Assembly (NCBI RefSeq): GCF_900109915.1
Contig: NZ_FOBU01000005.1
Span: 1-64,000 of the forward strand
Reading direction: 5' to 3'
DNA: 64,000 nt
DNA from: Luteibacter sp. UNCMF331Sha3.1
GTDB taxonomy: Bacteria; Pseudomonadota; Gammaproteobacteria; Xanthomonadales; Rhodanobacteraceae
Below are positions 8,568 through 18,102 of the stretch, in pieces; the stretch's first letter is position 1, and each line of letters opens with the position of its first letter. The translations under genes were made by a program, and so were the position numbers. The notes beneath the pieces were generated by a model. That model was not told where the DNA came from. It worked only from the letters and a program-made list of their open reading frames with translations, and searched no databases.

Positions 8568-9353
8568 CTATTCTCCGTCGTCCTCGAAGCGCAGGTGCTT
8601 CACGCTACGCCCATGGCGACGCACGAGCTTCAGCGCCTCGATGCCGACCTTGATGTGCCGCTCGACGAAGTTGGCGGTGACCGCGGCGTCGCTGGTTTCG
8701 GTCTTCACGCCCTCGGGGATCATCGGCTGGTCGGAGACCAGCAGCAGCGCGCCGCAGGGAATGTGGTTGGCGAAGCCGGCGGCGAAGATCGTCGCCGTTT
8801 CCATGTCGATGGCCATGCTGCGCGTGCGGCGCAGGTACTCCTTGAAGCCGTCGTCGTGTTCCCAGACGCGACGGTTGGTCGTGTAGACCGTGCCCGTCCA
8901 GTAGTCGTGCCCGAGGTCGCGGATCATGGTCGACACCGCGCGCTGCAGCTGGAACGCCGGCAATGCCGGCACCTCGGGCAGCAGGTAGTCGTTGGACGTG
9001 CCCTCGCCGCGGATGGCCGCGATGGGCAGCACCAGGTCGCCGATGGCGTTCTTGCGCTTCAGCCCGCCGCATTTGCCGAGGAACAGCACGGCCTGCGGCT
9101 CGATCACGCTGAGCAGGTCCATGATCGTCGCCGCGTTGGGGCTGCCCATGCCGAAGTTGATCAGCGTGATGCCGTCGGCGGTCGCGTTGGGCATCGGCCG
9201 GTCGCGGCCCCTGACCTCCACCCCGTGCTCATGGGCGAAGCGGTCCACGTAATGGCCGAAGTTGGTCAGCAGGATGTGCTGGCCGAAGTCATCCAGCGGC
9301 GTGCCCGTGTAGCGGGGCAGCCAGTTGGAGACGATCTCGTTCTTGGTTTTCAT
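8568..9353 (-). CDS. AMP nucleosidase-like purine nucleoside/nucleotide phosphorylase family protein
   Basis: 261 residues of the PNP/UDP phosphorylase fold. It resembles the short AMP nucleosidase-like group, which would hydrolyse AMP to adenine and ribose 5-phosphate. Seen: LINFGMGSPNAATIMDLL (phosphate-binding Gly-rich region), VLFLGKCGGLKRKNAIGD, and SMAIDMETATIFAAGF, the Met-Glu pair that binds the ribose in this fold. It lacks the long N-terminal domain of E. coli Amn (about 480 residues). Hydrolase versus phosphorylase activity cannot be settled from the sequence. It is divergent from the degV gene. Confidence 0.82.
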   Translation of the reverse strand: MKTKNEIVSNWLPRYTGTPLDDFGQHILLTNFGHYVDRFAHEHGVEVRGRDRPMPNATADGITLINFGMGSPNAATIMDLLSVIEPQAVLFLGKCGGLKRKNAIGDLVLPIAAIRGEGTSNDYLLPEVPALPAFQLQRAVSTMIRDLGHDYWTGTVYTTNRRVWEHDDGFKEYLRRTRSMAIDMETATIFAAGFANHIPCGALLLVSDQPMIPEGVKTETSDAAVTANFVERHIKVGIEALKLVRRHGRSVKHLRFEDDGE

Positions 9354-9547
9354 GTCGAATCCGGGTGCGCGTGCGCCGGCGACAATCGCCTTTACATGCC
9401 GACGGCGCGGTTACCGGCGACGCCACGCCGGCGGAGTGCCAAATTCATTCCTGCGAGTGTAGCATCCGGATCAGCGGGGGCGAGCTGGCAAGCACAGGGC
9501 GGGCCGGGCACCCCGGGGTCGATACGACCTTCGACGGGGGGTGACCG

Positions 9548-10492
9548 ATGCGAATCGGTGTGGCGATTGATGCGGCCTGCGACGTGCCGCACGCGTTCCT
9601 GGAGCAACATGGCATCGCGGTGATGCCCATCGCGGTCAAGGTCGACCAGCAGCGCTTCAAGGACGATCGCGATCCGGCGGAAATCGAGCGCTTCCGCGCC
9701 CAGAAGCTGGGCAGCCGTAGCCATTCCGCCGAAACCGAGGCCAGTTCGGTCGAAGATGTGCAGAGCCTGTTCCTCGATCACATGGTCAAGGAATACGACT
9801 GCGTCATCTGCCTGACGATCATGGCCACGCGCAGCCCGATCCACGACAACGTGATCAAGGCGAGTTTCGCGATCCTGAAGCACTACCGCCCGGTCCGCGA
9901 AGCCGCAGGCATTGCCGGGCCGTTCCTGATGCGCGTGGTCGACACGCGGAACATCTTCGCCGGGGCCGCCTCGGCCGTGGTGGAGACCGTGCGCATGATC
10001 GAAGCGGGCAAATCCCCCGCCGAGGTCCGCGAGCGCGCCGCGCACATCGCCGACTGCTCGTACGGCTACATGTTGCCGCGCGACCTCAACTACCTTCGCT
10101 CGCGCGCCCGGAGCAAGGGCGATCGCAGCGTGAGCTTCCTCAGTTCGATGCTGGGCACCGCGCTCGACATCAAGCCCATCCTGCGCGCCCATCGCGGCGA
10201 GACGGCGCCCGTCGGCAAGGTGCGCGGGTTCGAGCATGGCGCCGGTGTGCTGTTCGATTACGTGACGAAGCGCGTGCAGGCGGGCCTGCTGGTGCCGACG
10301 CTCTCGCTCAGCTACGGCGGCGACCTCGACGACATGCGCAACCTCCCCGGCTACAACGCCGTCGTGCGCACCTGCGCCGAGGCCGGCGTGCAGATCCTCG
10401 AGAGTCCGATGGGGATCACCGGCATGGTGAACGTCGGCGAAGGCGCGATGACCATCGGCTTCGCCTCCGAAGACCACGTGGCCGATTTCTGA
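9548..10492 (+). CDS. DegV family fatty-acid-binding protein
   Basis: 314 residues. DegV (FakB-like) proteins bind a fatty acid and, in Firmicutes, present it to the FakA kinase. The start MRIGVAIDAACDVP and the segments SRSHSAETEASSVEDVQSLF and LTIMATRSPIHDNV fit the family, as does DTRNIFAGAASAVVE. The usual Ser/Thr-rich lipid-phosphate site is near RSHSAETEASS. No fakA-like gene is nearby, so the role here is uncertain. It is followed after 2 bases by the DUF4124 gene, probably in one transcript. Confidence 0.85.
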   Translation: MRIGVAIDAACDVPHAFLEQHGIAVMPIAVKVDQQRFKDDRDPAEIERFRAQKLGSRSHSAETEASSVEDVQSLFLDHMVKEYDCVICLTIMATRSPIHDNVIKASFAILKHYRPVREAAGIAGPFLMRVVDTRNIFAGAASAVVETVRMIEAGKSPAEVRERAAHIADCSYGYMLPRDLNYLRSRARSKGDRSVSFLSSMLGTALDIKPILRAHRGETAPVGKVRGFEHGAGVLFDYVTKRVQAGLLVPTLSLSYGGDLDDMRNLPGYNAVVRTCAEAGVQILESPMGITGMVNVGEGAMTIGFASEDHVADF

Positions 10493-10494
10493 TC

Positions 10495-11139
10495 ATGGTG
10501 TCCGCGCGCACGCTGGTGGCGTTGGTCGCGCTCGCCGCCGCGGGCGCGGTGCCGGCAGGGACGGTCTACAAGTGCCAGGCGGGCGGACAGACGATCTACC
10601 AGCAGATGCCGTGCGCGAAGAACCAGCGGCAGCAGACGATCGAGCTGCAGGCATCGGCCCCGGCGGACGGCCGTGTGGCCCCCATGCCGTCCGCGCCGCC
10701 CCCGGCGGCGGCCGACGCACCGCCCCCACCCGCGCCGGCGATCGGCGCACCCCAACCGGTGCTGTACGGCTGCGTTCGCGCCACGGACGGCAAGCCCTAC
10801 ACCTCGACGAACGGACGACCCGAACCTTACTTCGCGCCCCTTGGCGTGCTCGGCGCGGTGAGCCGGCCGCTGGCCGACACCTACGGAAGCCCGGGTGCGG
10901 CGATCGCCTCAGCGCCCGAACTCAACCGCGGCAAGGGGAACGCGGCGGCAGTGGCGACGAGTAATTACGTGTGGGTACAGGACCAGTGCCGCCAGCTCAG
11001 TCCCGCCGAGGCATGCCGCGCGCTGCGCGACGATGCGGACGCGAACCAGCGATCGATCCGCAACGCGTTCAGAAGCGAGCGTGCGCCGCTCGAGGCGAAG
11101 GAAGCGGCGTTGCGCGAGCAGCTGCAGGGCTGCGGCTAG
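10495..11139 (+). CDS. DUF4124 domain exported protein
   Basis: 214 residues with an N-terminal signal peptide (about 1-21). The mature start GTVYKCQAGGQTIYQQMPC is the DUF4124 signature with its two Cys, common in Xanthomonadales and Pseudomonas periplasmic proteins. A Pro/Ala linker (about 60-85) leads to a second part with further Cys and a helical, charged C-terminus. Function unknown. Confidence 0.8.
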   Translation: MVSARTLVALVALAAAGAVPAGTVYKCQAGGQTIYQQMPCAKNQRQQTIELQASAPADGRVAPMPSAPPPAAADAPPPPAPAIGAPQPVLYGCVRATDGKPYTSTNGRPEPYFAPLGVLGAVSRPLADTYGSPGAAIASAPELNRGKGNAAAVATSNYVWVQDQCRQLSPAEACRALRDDADANQRSIRNAFRSERAPLEAKEAALREQLQGCG

Positions 11140-11163
11140 CGCCATCGCGAGCGATGCGGCTCG

Positions 11164-11188
11164 TGTGGGAGCGGCCTTGGCCGCGATG
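11164..11188 (+). repeat. REP-like palindromic element
   Basis: TGTGGGAGCGGCCTTGGCCG and on: a GTGGGAGC head followed by a short GC hairpin (GCGGCC-TT-GGCCGC) and GAT. Related copies occur at 22980, 38950/39053 and 62179. Confidence 0.7.
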
Positions 11189-11199
11189 GGTGCTTGCCG

Positions 11200-12603
11200 C
11201 TACGGGGCGCCCGGCCACTCGACGGCGGCTACCGCGAGCCCCGACACCACACCGAGTGAGGGGTCGCCTTCCACCATCGGAATGCCTTCGAACGCCTCGC
11301 GCACGGCGGCCTTCACGATCGGCGAGCGCGACGTGCCGCCCGTCAGGAAGATGCTGTCGGGTACGCTCGGCCACTCCTGCCGCACCTCGTCGAAGAGGCG
11401 CCGCATGCGCTCGACGAACGGCTCGACCGCTTCGTGCATGTCGGCGCGCGCGATCACGACGCCGAGGCCGTCCTCGAGGAAACCGAGGTCGGCGTGCGTG
11501 TCGTCCTGCGCGCTCAGCGCGATCTTTCCGCGCTCGGCCGTCTGGTTGAGGCGCGTGGTGGCGCCCGGCTGCTGCAGCGCGCGCAGGCGCGACTGGTACG
11601 GCTCGTCGACGAAGCGGTAGTCCTGCTTGCGGAACTCGCGCTGCTTCGGCAGGTTGTGCACGCTGGCGGCTTCCACGAAGTGGTGCACCGGCACGCGCGT
11701 GACGTTGTTGCCGAGCTGCGGCATGAAGCTGTGCATGCTCAGGTTGATGTCGAGATCGGTACCGCCCTTGGCCAGACCCCAGGTGCGCACGATGCGCGGC
11801 ATCGCGTCGCCGCCCAGCTCCGCGAACGCGACGTCGGTGGTGCCGCCGCCGATGTCGACGATCAGCGCGATCTGCCGGGTGGCGAGGCGCTTGTGGTAAT
11901 GCATGGCCGCCGCGGCGGGCTCTTCGAGGAACGTGACGCCATCGAAGCCCGCGACGGCCGCGGCCTCGCGAATGATCGCCACCGCCTGCTCCGAGCCCTT
12001 GTCGCCCATCGAACTGCGGAAATGCACGGGGCGTCCGATCACCGCGGTGCGCACCGGCGAACCGAGCTGGCGGCTGGCCGCGAGCCGGATGTGTTCGAGG
12101 ATGTGCGTGGCGATGTGCACGATCACCTTGCGCACCTGCGGATCCAGCCGGTATCCGAGCATCGATTTCGGGGATTCGATGAGGTTGCCGTCGCCGTATT
12201 CCAGATAGGCATCCACGGCCTCCTCGCCGAACAGCGCGTGCTGGAAGCTCTCGACGGTCGCCGTGGGCGACTCGGCGGCGCGGCGCTCCATCCACTGGCG
12301 ACGGACGGTGCGCAGCGCGTCGCGGCGCAGATCGCTTTCCGAACGCTCGGTGAAGGCGCGGCCCTGCTGCTGCGCCTCGGTGGCGAACTGGCGCTGCTGC
12401 GCGCGCGCCGAACGGATCTGGCCCTCGACCTGCGCCTCGAGCTCGGGGGTGAGCCGGAAGTCGTTCGGATCGGGCACGACCTCCGGGAAGAACACGGCCG
12501 TGCGGAACTGCTTGGCGTCCCCGAAATGAATGTGCGTGAGCGTGTCGCCGACGAAGGTCGCGGCGGCGGAATAGCTCGTGCCGAAATCGATACCGATGTT
12601 CAT
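11200..12603 (-). CDS. yegD: YegD-type Hsp70-like chaperone
   Basis: 467 residues, an actin/Hsp70-fold ATPase lacking the full DnaK substrate-binding domain. The phosphate-1 loop MNIGIDFGTSYSAAA is at residues 1-15. VRTAVIGRPVHFRS, FLEEPAAAAMHYHKR, LIVDIGGGTTDVAFAELGG (phosphate-2) and SIFLTGGTSRSPIVKAAV (adenosine motif near 410) follow in order. An extra charged segment (about 55-110) matches the YegD group. Cytoplasmic; substrates unknown. Confidence 0.9.
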   Translation of the reverse strand: MNIGIDFGTSYSAAATFVGDTLTHIHFGDAKQFRTAVFFPEVVPDPNDFRLTPELEAQVEGQIRSARAQQRQFATEAQQQGRAFTERSESDLRRDALRTVRRQWMERRAAESPTATVESFQHALFGEEAVDAYLEYGDGNLIESPKSMLGYRLDPQVRKVIVHIATHILEHIRLAASRQLGSPVRTAVIGRPVHFRSSMGDKGSEQAVAIIREAAAVAGFDGVTFLEEPAAAAMHYHKRLATRQIALIVDIGGGTTDVAFAELGGDAMPRIVRTWGLAKGGTDLDINLSMHSFMPQLGNNVTRVPVHHFVEAASVHNLPKQREFRKQDYRFVDEPYQSRLRALQQPGATTRLNQTAERGKIALSAQDDTHADLGFLEDGLGVVIARADMHEAVEPFVERMRRLFDEVRQEWPSVPDSIFLTGGTSRSPIVKAAVREAFEGIPMVEGDPSLGVVSGLAVAAVEWPGAP

Positions 12604-12680
12604 GAGGCTCTCGGGTGTCGGGTCGGGCGGCGGGCGCGCGAAGGCGTCGCCGGCCGCGGGGAACCGGCAAGTTTAACCCC

Positions 12681-13463
12681 TCAGAACCCGTAGCGCAGGA
12701 AGCCGCCGTCGACGGCCACGATCTCGCCGGTCACGTAGCTGGACGCCGGCAGGCACAGGAAGGCCACGGCCCCGGCGACCTCCTCCGGTTCGCCGATGCG
12801 CCCCATGGGCGTGCGCGCCAGCACTTCCTCGAGGTACTCCACGTCGGCCAGGGCCGGCTCGCTGCGCTGCGTGCGGATGTACCAGGGTGCGACGGCGTTG
12901 ACCCGGATGCCGTCCTCGGCCCATTCGCAGGCCAGGTTGCGGGTCATCTGGTGTAGCGCCGCCTTGGTCATGCCATAGGGGGAACCGGTGCGCACATGCG
13001 TGATGCCGGAGACCGAACCGATGTTCACGATCGTCGCGTTGCCGTGCTGGACGAGGTGCGGATACGCCGCACGACTCATTTCGTAGGCGGAGAACACGTT
13101 CAGCTCGAACAGGTCGCGGTATTCGTCGTCGTCGTAATCGAGGGTCGCCTTCGGCACGTTGCCGCCGACGTTGTTCACGAGGATCGAGAGGCTCATGCCG
13201 AGATCGGCGACCCAGTCGAACACAGCCAGCCGATCCTCGTGATCGGACAGGTCGGCGGCCATGCCGAGCACTTCCACGTCGGGACATTCCTCGGCGATCT
13301 CGTCGCGGACCTCCTGCAGCACCACCTCGTCGCGCGCCACGAGCAGCACGTCGGCGCCGAGCGCCGCGAGTTCGCGAGCGCAGGCGAAGCCGATGCCCTT
13401 GCTGGCACCGGTGACGAGGGCGGTCCGGCCGTCGAGGCGCCAGCTGGCGAGTCGTGGATGCAT
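12681..13463 (-). CDS. SDR family oxidoreductase (tropinone reductase-like)
   Basis: 260 residues, classical short-chain dehydrogenase. NAD(P)-binding TGASKGIG lies near residue 19, NNVGG near 97, the catalytic Ser in IVNIGSVSG, and Tyr and Lys in [11 protein letters not shown]-terminal [15 protein letters not shown] is typical. The start at 13463 is chosen because GGAGAAGATCC precedes it; a longer in-frame extension to 13724 would overlap the divergent ABC gene. The substrate cannot be read from sequence. Confidence 0.88.
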   Translation of the reverse strand: MHPRLASWRLDGRTALVTGASKGIGFACARELAALGADVLLVARDEVVLQEVRDEIAEECPDVEVLGMAADLSDHEDRLAVFDWVADLGMSLSILVNNVGGNVPKATLDYDDDEYRDLFELNVFSAYEMSRAAYPHLVQHGNATIVNIGSVSGITHVRTGSPYGMTKAALHQMTRNLACEWAEDGIRVNAVAPWYIRTQRSEPALADVEYLEEVLARTPMGRIGEPEEVAGAVAFLCLPASSYVTGEIVAVDGGFLRYGF

Positions 13464-13566
13464 GGATCTTCTCCGAAACGTGACGCATGGATCGTACCGC
13501 GTGCCGGCCCGCCGCAGGAGCCGCCATGGCGACTCCTGCGAGGTCGCGGACGGGTATGCTGGGGCC

Positions 13567-14367
13567 ATGCAGATCACGACGTCGCTCCTTTCCATCGATC
13601 GCGCCACCGTGCTGCGCGACGGTCGCGCGTTGCTCGACGCGCTCTCGCTCGATATCGCGCAAGGCCAGCACACCGCGATCCTCGGGCCGAACGGGTCGGG
13701 GAAGTCCACCCTCGTGAAGCTCATCGAGCGGCGCGTCTATCCGCTCGTGCACGACGACGGGACCCCGGTCGCGCGTATCTTCGGCCGCGATCGCTGGAAC
13801 GTGGCCGAGCTGCGCTCGCTGCTGGGCGTGGTCTCGTCGGACCTGCGCCGGGAGTTCGAAGCGAGCAACGAGACGGCGCTGCACGCCGTGCTGTCCGGTT
13901 TCTTCGCGTCGATGACGCTGGGTCCCGACCATCGCGTGGACGACGCGATGCGCGATCGCGCGCTCGACTCCCTCGCGCGCGTGGGCGCCCGGCACCTCGC
14001 GTCGCGCGACGTGTCGACGCTTTCCTCGGGCGAGGCGCGGCGCGTACTGATCGCTCGTGCGCTCGTGCACCGGCCACGGGCACTGTTGCTGGACGAACCC
14101 TGCGCGGGTCTCGACCCCGGCACGCGGCGCCGCTTCCTCGACCTTCTGAGCGAACTGGCGCAGGAAGGCACGACGCTTGTGCTGGTGACGCACCACGTGG
14201 AGGAGATCGTGCCCGAGATCGGCCACGTGGTGATGCTAAGGGAGGGCAAGGTGCTGGCCGAAGGACCCAAGGCCGCGCTGCTCGCCGACGACCGACTATC
14301 CGGCCTCTTCGGCTGGGACATGGAAGTGGAGCGCTCGGGCGCGTTCTACGCGGCCCGATTGCGCTGA
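13567..14367 (+). CDS. ABC transporter ATP-binding protein (ModF/PhrA-like)
   Basis: 266-residue single ABC domain: Walker [11 protein letters not shown], signature [15 protein letters not shown], Walker [11 protein letters not shown] and switch His in [11 protein letters not shown]. The sequence style ([21 protein letters not shown]) resembles ModF/PhrA-type ATPases, which lack a partner permease. None is seen here. The start at 13567 opens directly on [19 protein letters not shown]. The small lipoprotein gene follows after 44 bases. Confidence 0.87.
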   Translation: MQITTSLLSIDRATVLRDGRALLDALSLDIAQGQHTAILGPNGSGKSTLVKLIERRVYPLVHDDGTPVARIFGRDRWNVAELRSLLGVVSSDLRREFEASNETALHAVLSGFFASMTLGPDHRVDDAMRDRALDSLARVGARHLASRDVSTLSSGEARRVLIARALVHRPRALLLDEPCAGLDPGTRRRFLDLLSELAQEGTTLVLVTHHVEEIVPEIGHVVMLREGKVLAEGPKAALLADDRLSGLFGWDMEVERSGAFYAARLR

Positions 14368-14411
14368 CCGGACCGGCGCGCGAGACTCGGGCCTCCCGAA
14401 GGAAACACGAC

Positions 14412-14624
14412 ATGACGCACCGCATCCTGCTGCTGGCCCTTCCGCTCGCCTGCGCGGCGTGCTCGAAGCCTCCGCAACCGCACGATCCGCCGGCGCCGCA
14501 GGCCCGTGTGGAAACGCCTTGGGATTCCCTCGAAGCCCAGAAGAAGAAAGCGCAGGACGTGCAGAAGACCGTCGACGCGCAGGCGAAGGCGCAGGCCGCG
14601 GCCATCGACGCGCAGACGCAATGA
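14412..14624 (+). CDS. Small putative lipoprotein
   Basis: 70 residues: a short basic start, hydrophobic core and lipobox-like LACAAC at 12-17, then a Pro-rich stretch and an Ala/Gln/Lys-rich helical tail (EAQKKKAQDVQKTVDAQAKA) likely to form a coiled coil. AAGGAAAC precedes the ATG. Probably co-transcribed with the ABC ATPase. Function unknown. Confidence 0.65.
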   Translation: MTHRILLLALPLACAACSKPPQPHDPPAPQARVETPWDSLEAQKKKAQDVQKTVDAQAKAQAAAIDAQTQ

Positions 14625-14651
14625 GTGCGTCCGCGCCCCGGTGACGGCGAT

Positions 14652-16571
14652 TCAGCGCGGCGCGCAGAAGCAGTAGGCGTACACGTGCGGCTTGCCGGCT
14701 TCCGCCGTGCGGAACAGCGCCCACTCCGGTGCGAGCTTCGGCAGCGCGGCCACCCATGACGGGAGGCGGACGCCCCACGACATGACCACGTGCGCTTCGG
14801 AGCTGTCGCCGACGCTGGTGAGGAAACGCTCGAACGCGCCCATCGGTTTTTCCGCGTAGCGCACGCTGAAGTCCTTGCCGAGCTTCGCCTGCTCCGCGGC
14901 GTCGCGGATCGCGTCGTCCAGGCTGCCCAGGCGATCGACGAGGCCACGGTCCAGCGCCTGCTGCCCCGTCCAGACGCGACCCTGCGCGATCGCGTCGATC
15001 GACGCGAAGTCCTTGCCGCGCGCCTTCGCCACGTTGCCGACGAAGTCGCGGTAGCCTTTGTCGATGATGCTCTGGATCAGCACACCGACGTTCGGATCGA
15101 GCGGCCGCGAGATGTCGAAGGCGCCGGCGAGCGGACTCGTGGCGACGCCGTCGCTCTTCACGCCGATTTTCGCCAGCGTGTCGGGCACCGTGAAGAACAT
15201 GCCGAAGATGCCGATCGAACCGGTGATCGTGTTCGGTTCCGCGTAGATCCGGTTCGCGTTCATCGATATCCAGTAGCCGCCACTGGCGGCCACGTCGCCC
15301 ATCGACACCACGACGGGAATGCCGGCCTCACGCGTGCGCTCGACCTCGCGGCGGATCTGCTCCGCCGCGTACACTTCGCCGCCCGGCGAGTTCACGCGCA
15401 GGACGAGCGCGCGCGTGCGCCGGTCGTTGCGCACGCTGCGGATCAACGCGGCGGTGGAATCGCCGCCGATCGTGCCCTGCGCCTGCTTGCCGCCGGTGAT
15501 TTCGCCTTCGGCGACCACGACCGTCACGCCGTTGCCGGTCTGCAACATGTCGGCGTTGGTCAGCCCGCGATCCGCGAGATAACCCGACAGGTCCACCTGG
15601 CGGAAGCCCTGGTCCTTCTTGCCCGCCGGCACGCCGTCCTTGCGCAGCAACTGCACGAGCTGCTGTTCGGTGAGGATGCCGTCGACGAGTTTTTCTTCCT
15701 GGGCCAGTTCGGCCAGGCTGCCCTTCGCGTCGCGCACGCGCGTCGCGAGCTGGTCGATGTCGGCGCGCAGATCGTTCGCACCGATCCTGCGCATGGCCGA
15801 CACTTCGTCGATCCACGTGGTCCAGAGGCCGCCGAGCCAGAACGCGTCGGCCTCCTTGGACTCCGGCGAAGCGTGATCGAGGATGAACGGTTCCGCCGCG
15901 CTCTTGAACTGGCCGACGCGGAACAGGTGCACCTGCACGCCGAGCCGGTCGAGCATGTCCTTGTAGAACAGCCGGTAGTTGGCCAGGCCCGTGGCGAGAA
16001 TGCCGCCCTGCGGGTCGATGTAGACCTTGTCGGCGTGCGCGGCCAGGTAGTACTGACCCTGATCCATGTTGGCGCCCCAGGCGAGCACCGGCTTGCCGGC
16101 CTTGCGGAACCGGTCGAGCGCGGCACCGACTTCGCGCAGCGCCGCGAACCCGCCGGCCTGCATCCTGTCCGGGCGGAGCACGATGCGACCGATGCGATCG
16201 TCCTTCGCCGCGCTGTCGATGGCGCGGACGAGGTCGCGCACCTGCACCTGCTTGACGCCGTCGCCCGACATCCTGCCGATGGCGCGGGAGAACGGATCGG
16301 CGCTGTACTGCTCGACCAGCGCGCCTTCCGGCGCCAGCACCAGTACCGTGCGGTCGTCGACCGCGTTGCCGCGGCTGCCGATGACGATCGCCAGCACGAA
16401 GGCGGCCAGCAGGCCGAAGAAGATCACGTTGATGATGACCAGCCGCGTGATGTTGAGGCCCCGGCCCAGACCGAGCATGAAGCGGCCGAAACCATTGCCG
16501 CGCCGGCGCGGCGGCACGGGCTGGGGACGGTCCGGCAAGGGGGGCGGCACGGCGTCGTAACGGTCCGTCAT
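14652..16571 (-). CDS. sppA: Signal peptide peptidase SppA, 67K type
   Basis: 639 residues, inner-membrane serine protease that degrades cleaved signal peptides. A Pro/Arg-rich cytoplasmic start is followed by one membrane anchor (about 41-65) and two tandem S49 domains. The general-base Lys lies in RVGQFKSAAEPF at residue 223 and the nucleophile Ser in GDVAASGGYWIS at residue 430, matching the Lys/Ser split of E. coli SppA (K209/S409). The length fits the long type. It ends with an unusual Cys-containing YAYCFCAPR. Confidence 0.95.
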   Translation of the reverse strand: MTDRYDAVPPPLPDRPQPVPPRRRGNGFGRFMLGLGRGLNITRLVIINVIFFGLLAAFVLAIVIGSRGNAVDDRTVLVLAPEGALVEQYSADPFSRAIGRMSGDGVKQVQVRDLVRAIDSAAKDDRIGRIVLRPDRMQAGGFAALREVGAALDRFRKAGKPVLAWGANMDQGQYYLAAHADKVYIDPQGGILATGLANYRLFYKDMLDRLGVQVHLFRVGQFKSAAEPFILDHASPESKEADAFWLGGLWTTWIDEVSAMRRIGANDLRADIDQLATRVRDAKGSLAELAQEEKLVDGILTEQQLVQLLRKDGVPAGKKDQGFRQVDLSGYLADRGLTNADMLQTGNGVTVVVAEGEITGGKQAQGTIGGDSTAALIRSVRNDRRTRALVLRVNSPGGEVYAAEQIRREVERTREAGIPVVVSMGDVAASGGYWISMNANRIYAEPNTITGSIGIFGMFFTVPDTLAKIGVKSDGVATSPLAGAFDISRPLDPNVGVLIQSIIDKGYRDFVGNVAKARGKDFASIDAIAQGRVWTGQQALDRGLVDRLGSLDDAIRDAAEQAKLGKDFSVRYAEKPMGAFERFLTSVGDSSEAHVVMSWGVRLPSWVAALPKLAPEWALFRTAEAGKPHVYAYCFCAPR

Positions 16572-16624
16572 CTAATCGGTTTCCTCGATAGTTGGGCGGA
16601 GCGTAGCGCGTCCGCCTGTCGGCA

Positions 16625-18013
16625 TCACGTGTGGGAAGGCACAGGCGTGGCGATTTCGGGATCCTCGCGCCAGCGCCCCCTGGCACTGCTGCGCCAGAAA
16701 CGCGCGAACAGCAGGATGGCGGCCATGCTCAGGCCGGCGATCAGACCCATCCACATGCCCCGCGCGCCCATGCCGTGCACGAACGCGAGGTACCACCCGA
16801 TCGGCATGCCGACGCACCAGTAGGCGAACAGCGTGATGACCATGGGCACGCGGGTGTCCTTCAGGCCGCGCAGGGCGCCGTTCGAGGCCACCTGGATGCC
16901 GTCGGAGAACTGGAAGAACCCGGCGAGCACCAGCAGCTGCGACGCCATGGCGATGACGGCCACGTCGCTGGTATAGAGGCGCGCGATGGCGGCGGGAAAG
17001 AGCAGCATCACGCCCGATGAGACGCACTGCGTGACCAGTACCAGCGCGATGCCGGACATGCCCGCGTAACGCACGCCCGCGACGTCGCGCCGGCCGGCCG
17101 CGTTGCCGACCCTCACCGTGATCGCCATCGACAGGCCGAGGGGGATCATGAAGGCGACGGACGCCACGTTGAGCGCGACGTGATGACTCGCCGTCACGGT
17201 TTCGCCCAGCCGGCCGATCAGCAACGCCACCGCCACGAACAGACCGGCTTCCATCAGCAACGTGACCGCCATGGGCACGCCCACGTGCAGCAGCTGCGCG
17301 ATCTGACGGCGATCGGGGGGCGCCATCCTCGTGCGCAGGTTGAGGTCGCGATAGTTACGGTGGTTCAGCACGTAGATGGCGAACCCGGTCATTTCCAGCC
17401 AGAGGACGATCGCGGTCGCGATACCGCTGCCGCGCGCGCCCATCACCGGGAAGCCGAGCTTGCCGTACATGAGCACGTAGCCCAGTGGCGCGAGCACGAG
17501 CAGGCCGCCGAAGCTGAAATACATCGAGGGGCGCGGCAGCGACAGGCCGTCCGACAGGCCGCGCAGCGCGAAATACGTGGTCAGTGCCGGCGCGGCGAAC
17601 GCGATGGCATGGAGAAAGGCCTCGACGTCGGCGCGCATGGACGCCACCACGCCGAACAGCGACATCAACGGCGACGCGTGCCACACGCCGATGGCGAGCA
17701 ACAGACCGAGACCCCACGCGATGTAGAGCGCCTGATGGAACACCGGACCGACCTCGCCGCGGCGCCCCGCACCGTCGAGCTGCGCCACCGTCGGCGGCAC
17801 CGCCATCATCGTGCCGATGCCGGTGACGATGGCGAGCACCCAGATGCTCGCGCCCGTCACCACGGCCGCCTGCGTGTGCGCGCCCTGATGCCCGGCGAGC
17901 ACGGCGTCGACGACGTTGGTACCGATGGCGGAGAGCTGGGCGACGATCATCGGCAGGGCCAGCCGGATGGTGGCGCCGATCTCACGCCGCGCGCGGGCGC
18001 GGTCGAGGGACAT
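16625..18013 (-). CDS. norM: MATE family multidrug efflux transporter
   Basis: 462 residues with twelve hydrophobic segments in two related halves. N-terminal LALPMIVAQLSAIGTNVVDAVLAGH and the second-half VPMAVTLLMEAGLFVAVALLIGRLG are characteristic of NorM/MdtK, Na+ or H+ coupled exporters of cationic drugs. GALRGLKDTRVPM and FAYWCVGMPIGWYLAF are typical C-terminal half motifs. Ends 53 bases upstream of sppA on the same strand. Confidence 0.92.
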   Translation of the reverse strand: MSLDRARARREIGATIRLALPMIVAQLSAIGTNVVDAVLAGHQGAHTQAAVVTGASIWVLAIVTGIGTMMAVPPTVAQLDGAGRRGEVGPVFHQALYIAWGLGLLLAIGVWHASPLMSLFGVVASMRADVEAFLHAIAFAAPALTTYFALRGLSDGLSLPRPSMYFSFGGLLVLAPLGYVLMYGKLGFPVMGARGSGIATAIVLWLEMTGFAIYVLNHRNYRDLNLRTRMAPPDRRQIAQLLHVGVPMAVTLLMEAGLFVAVALLIGRLGETVTASHHVALNVASVAFMIPLGLSMAITVRVGNAAGRRDVAGVRYAGMSGIALVLVTQCVSSGVMLLFPAAIARLYTSDVAVIAMASQLLVLAGFFQFSDGIQVASNGALRGLKDTRVPMVITLFAYWCVGMPIGWYLAFVHGMGARGMWMGLIAGLSMAAILLFARFWRSSARGRWREDPEIATPVPSHT

Positions 18014-18102
18014 GGGGAGAGATGACCATTGGGGGCGGTCATTGTAGCGGCTGGCGTGCCATCATCCGACCCCGACAGGGGATCATCGGGGAACACCAGG
18101 GG

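Noticed and set aside
14790-16823. 677-residue plus-strand frame opposite sppA
   Set aside because: Shadow of sppA; no recognisable domain.
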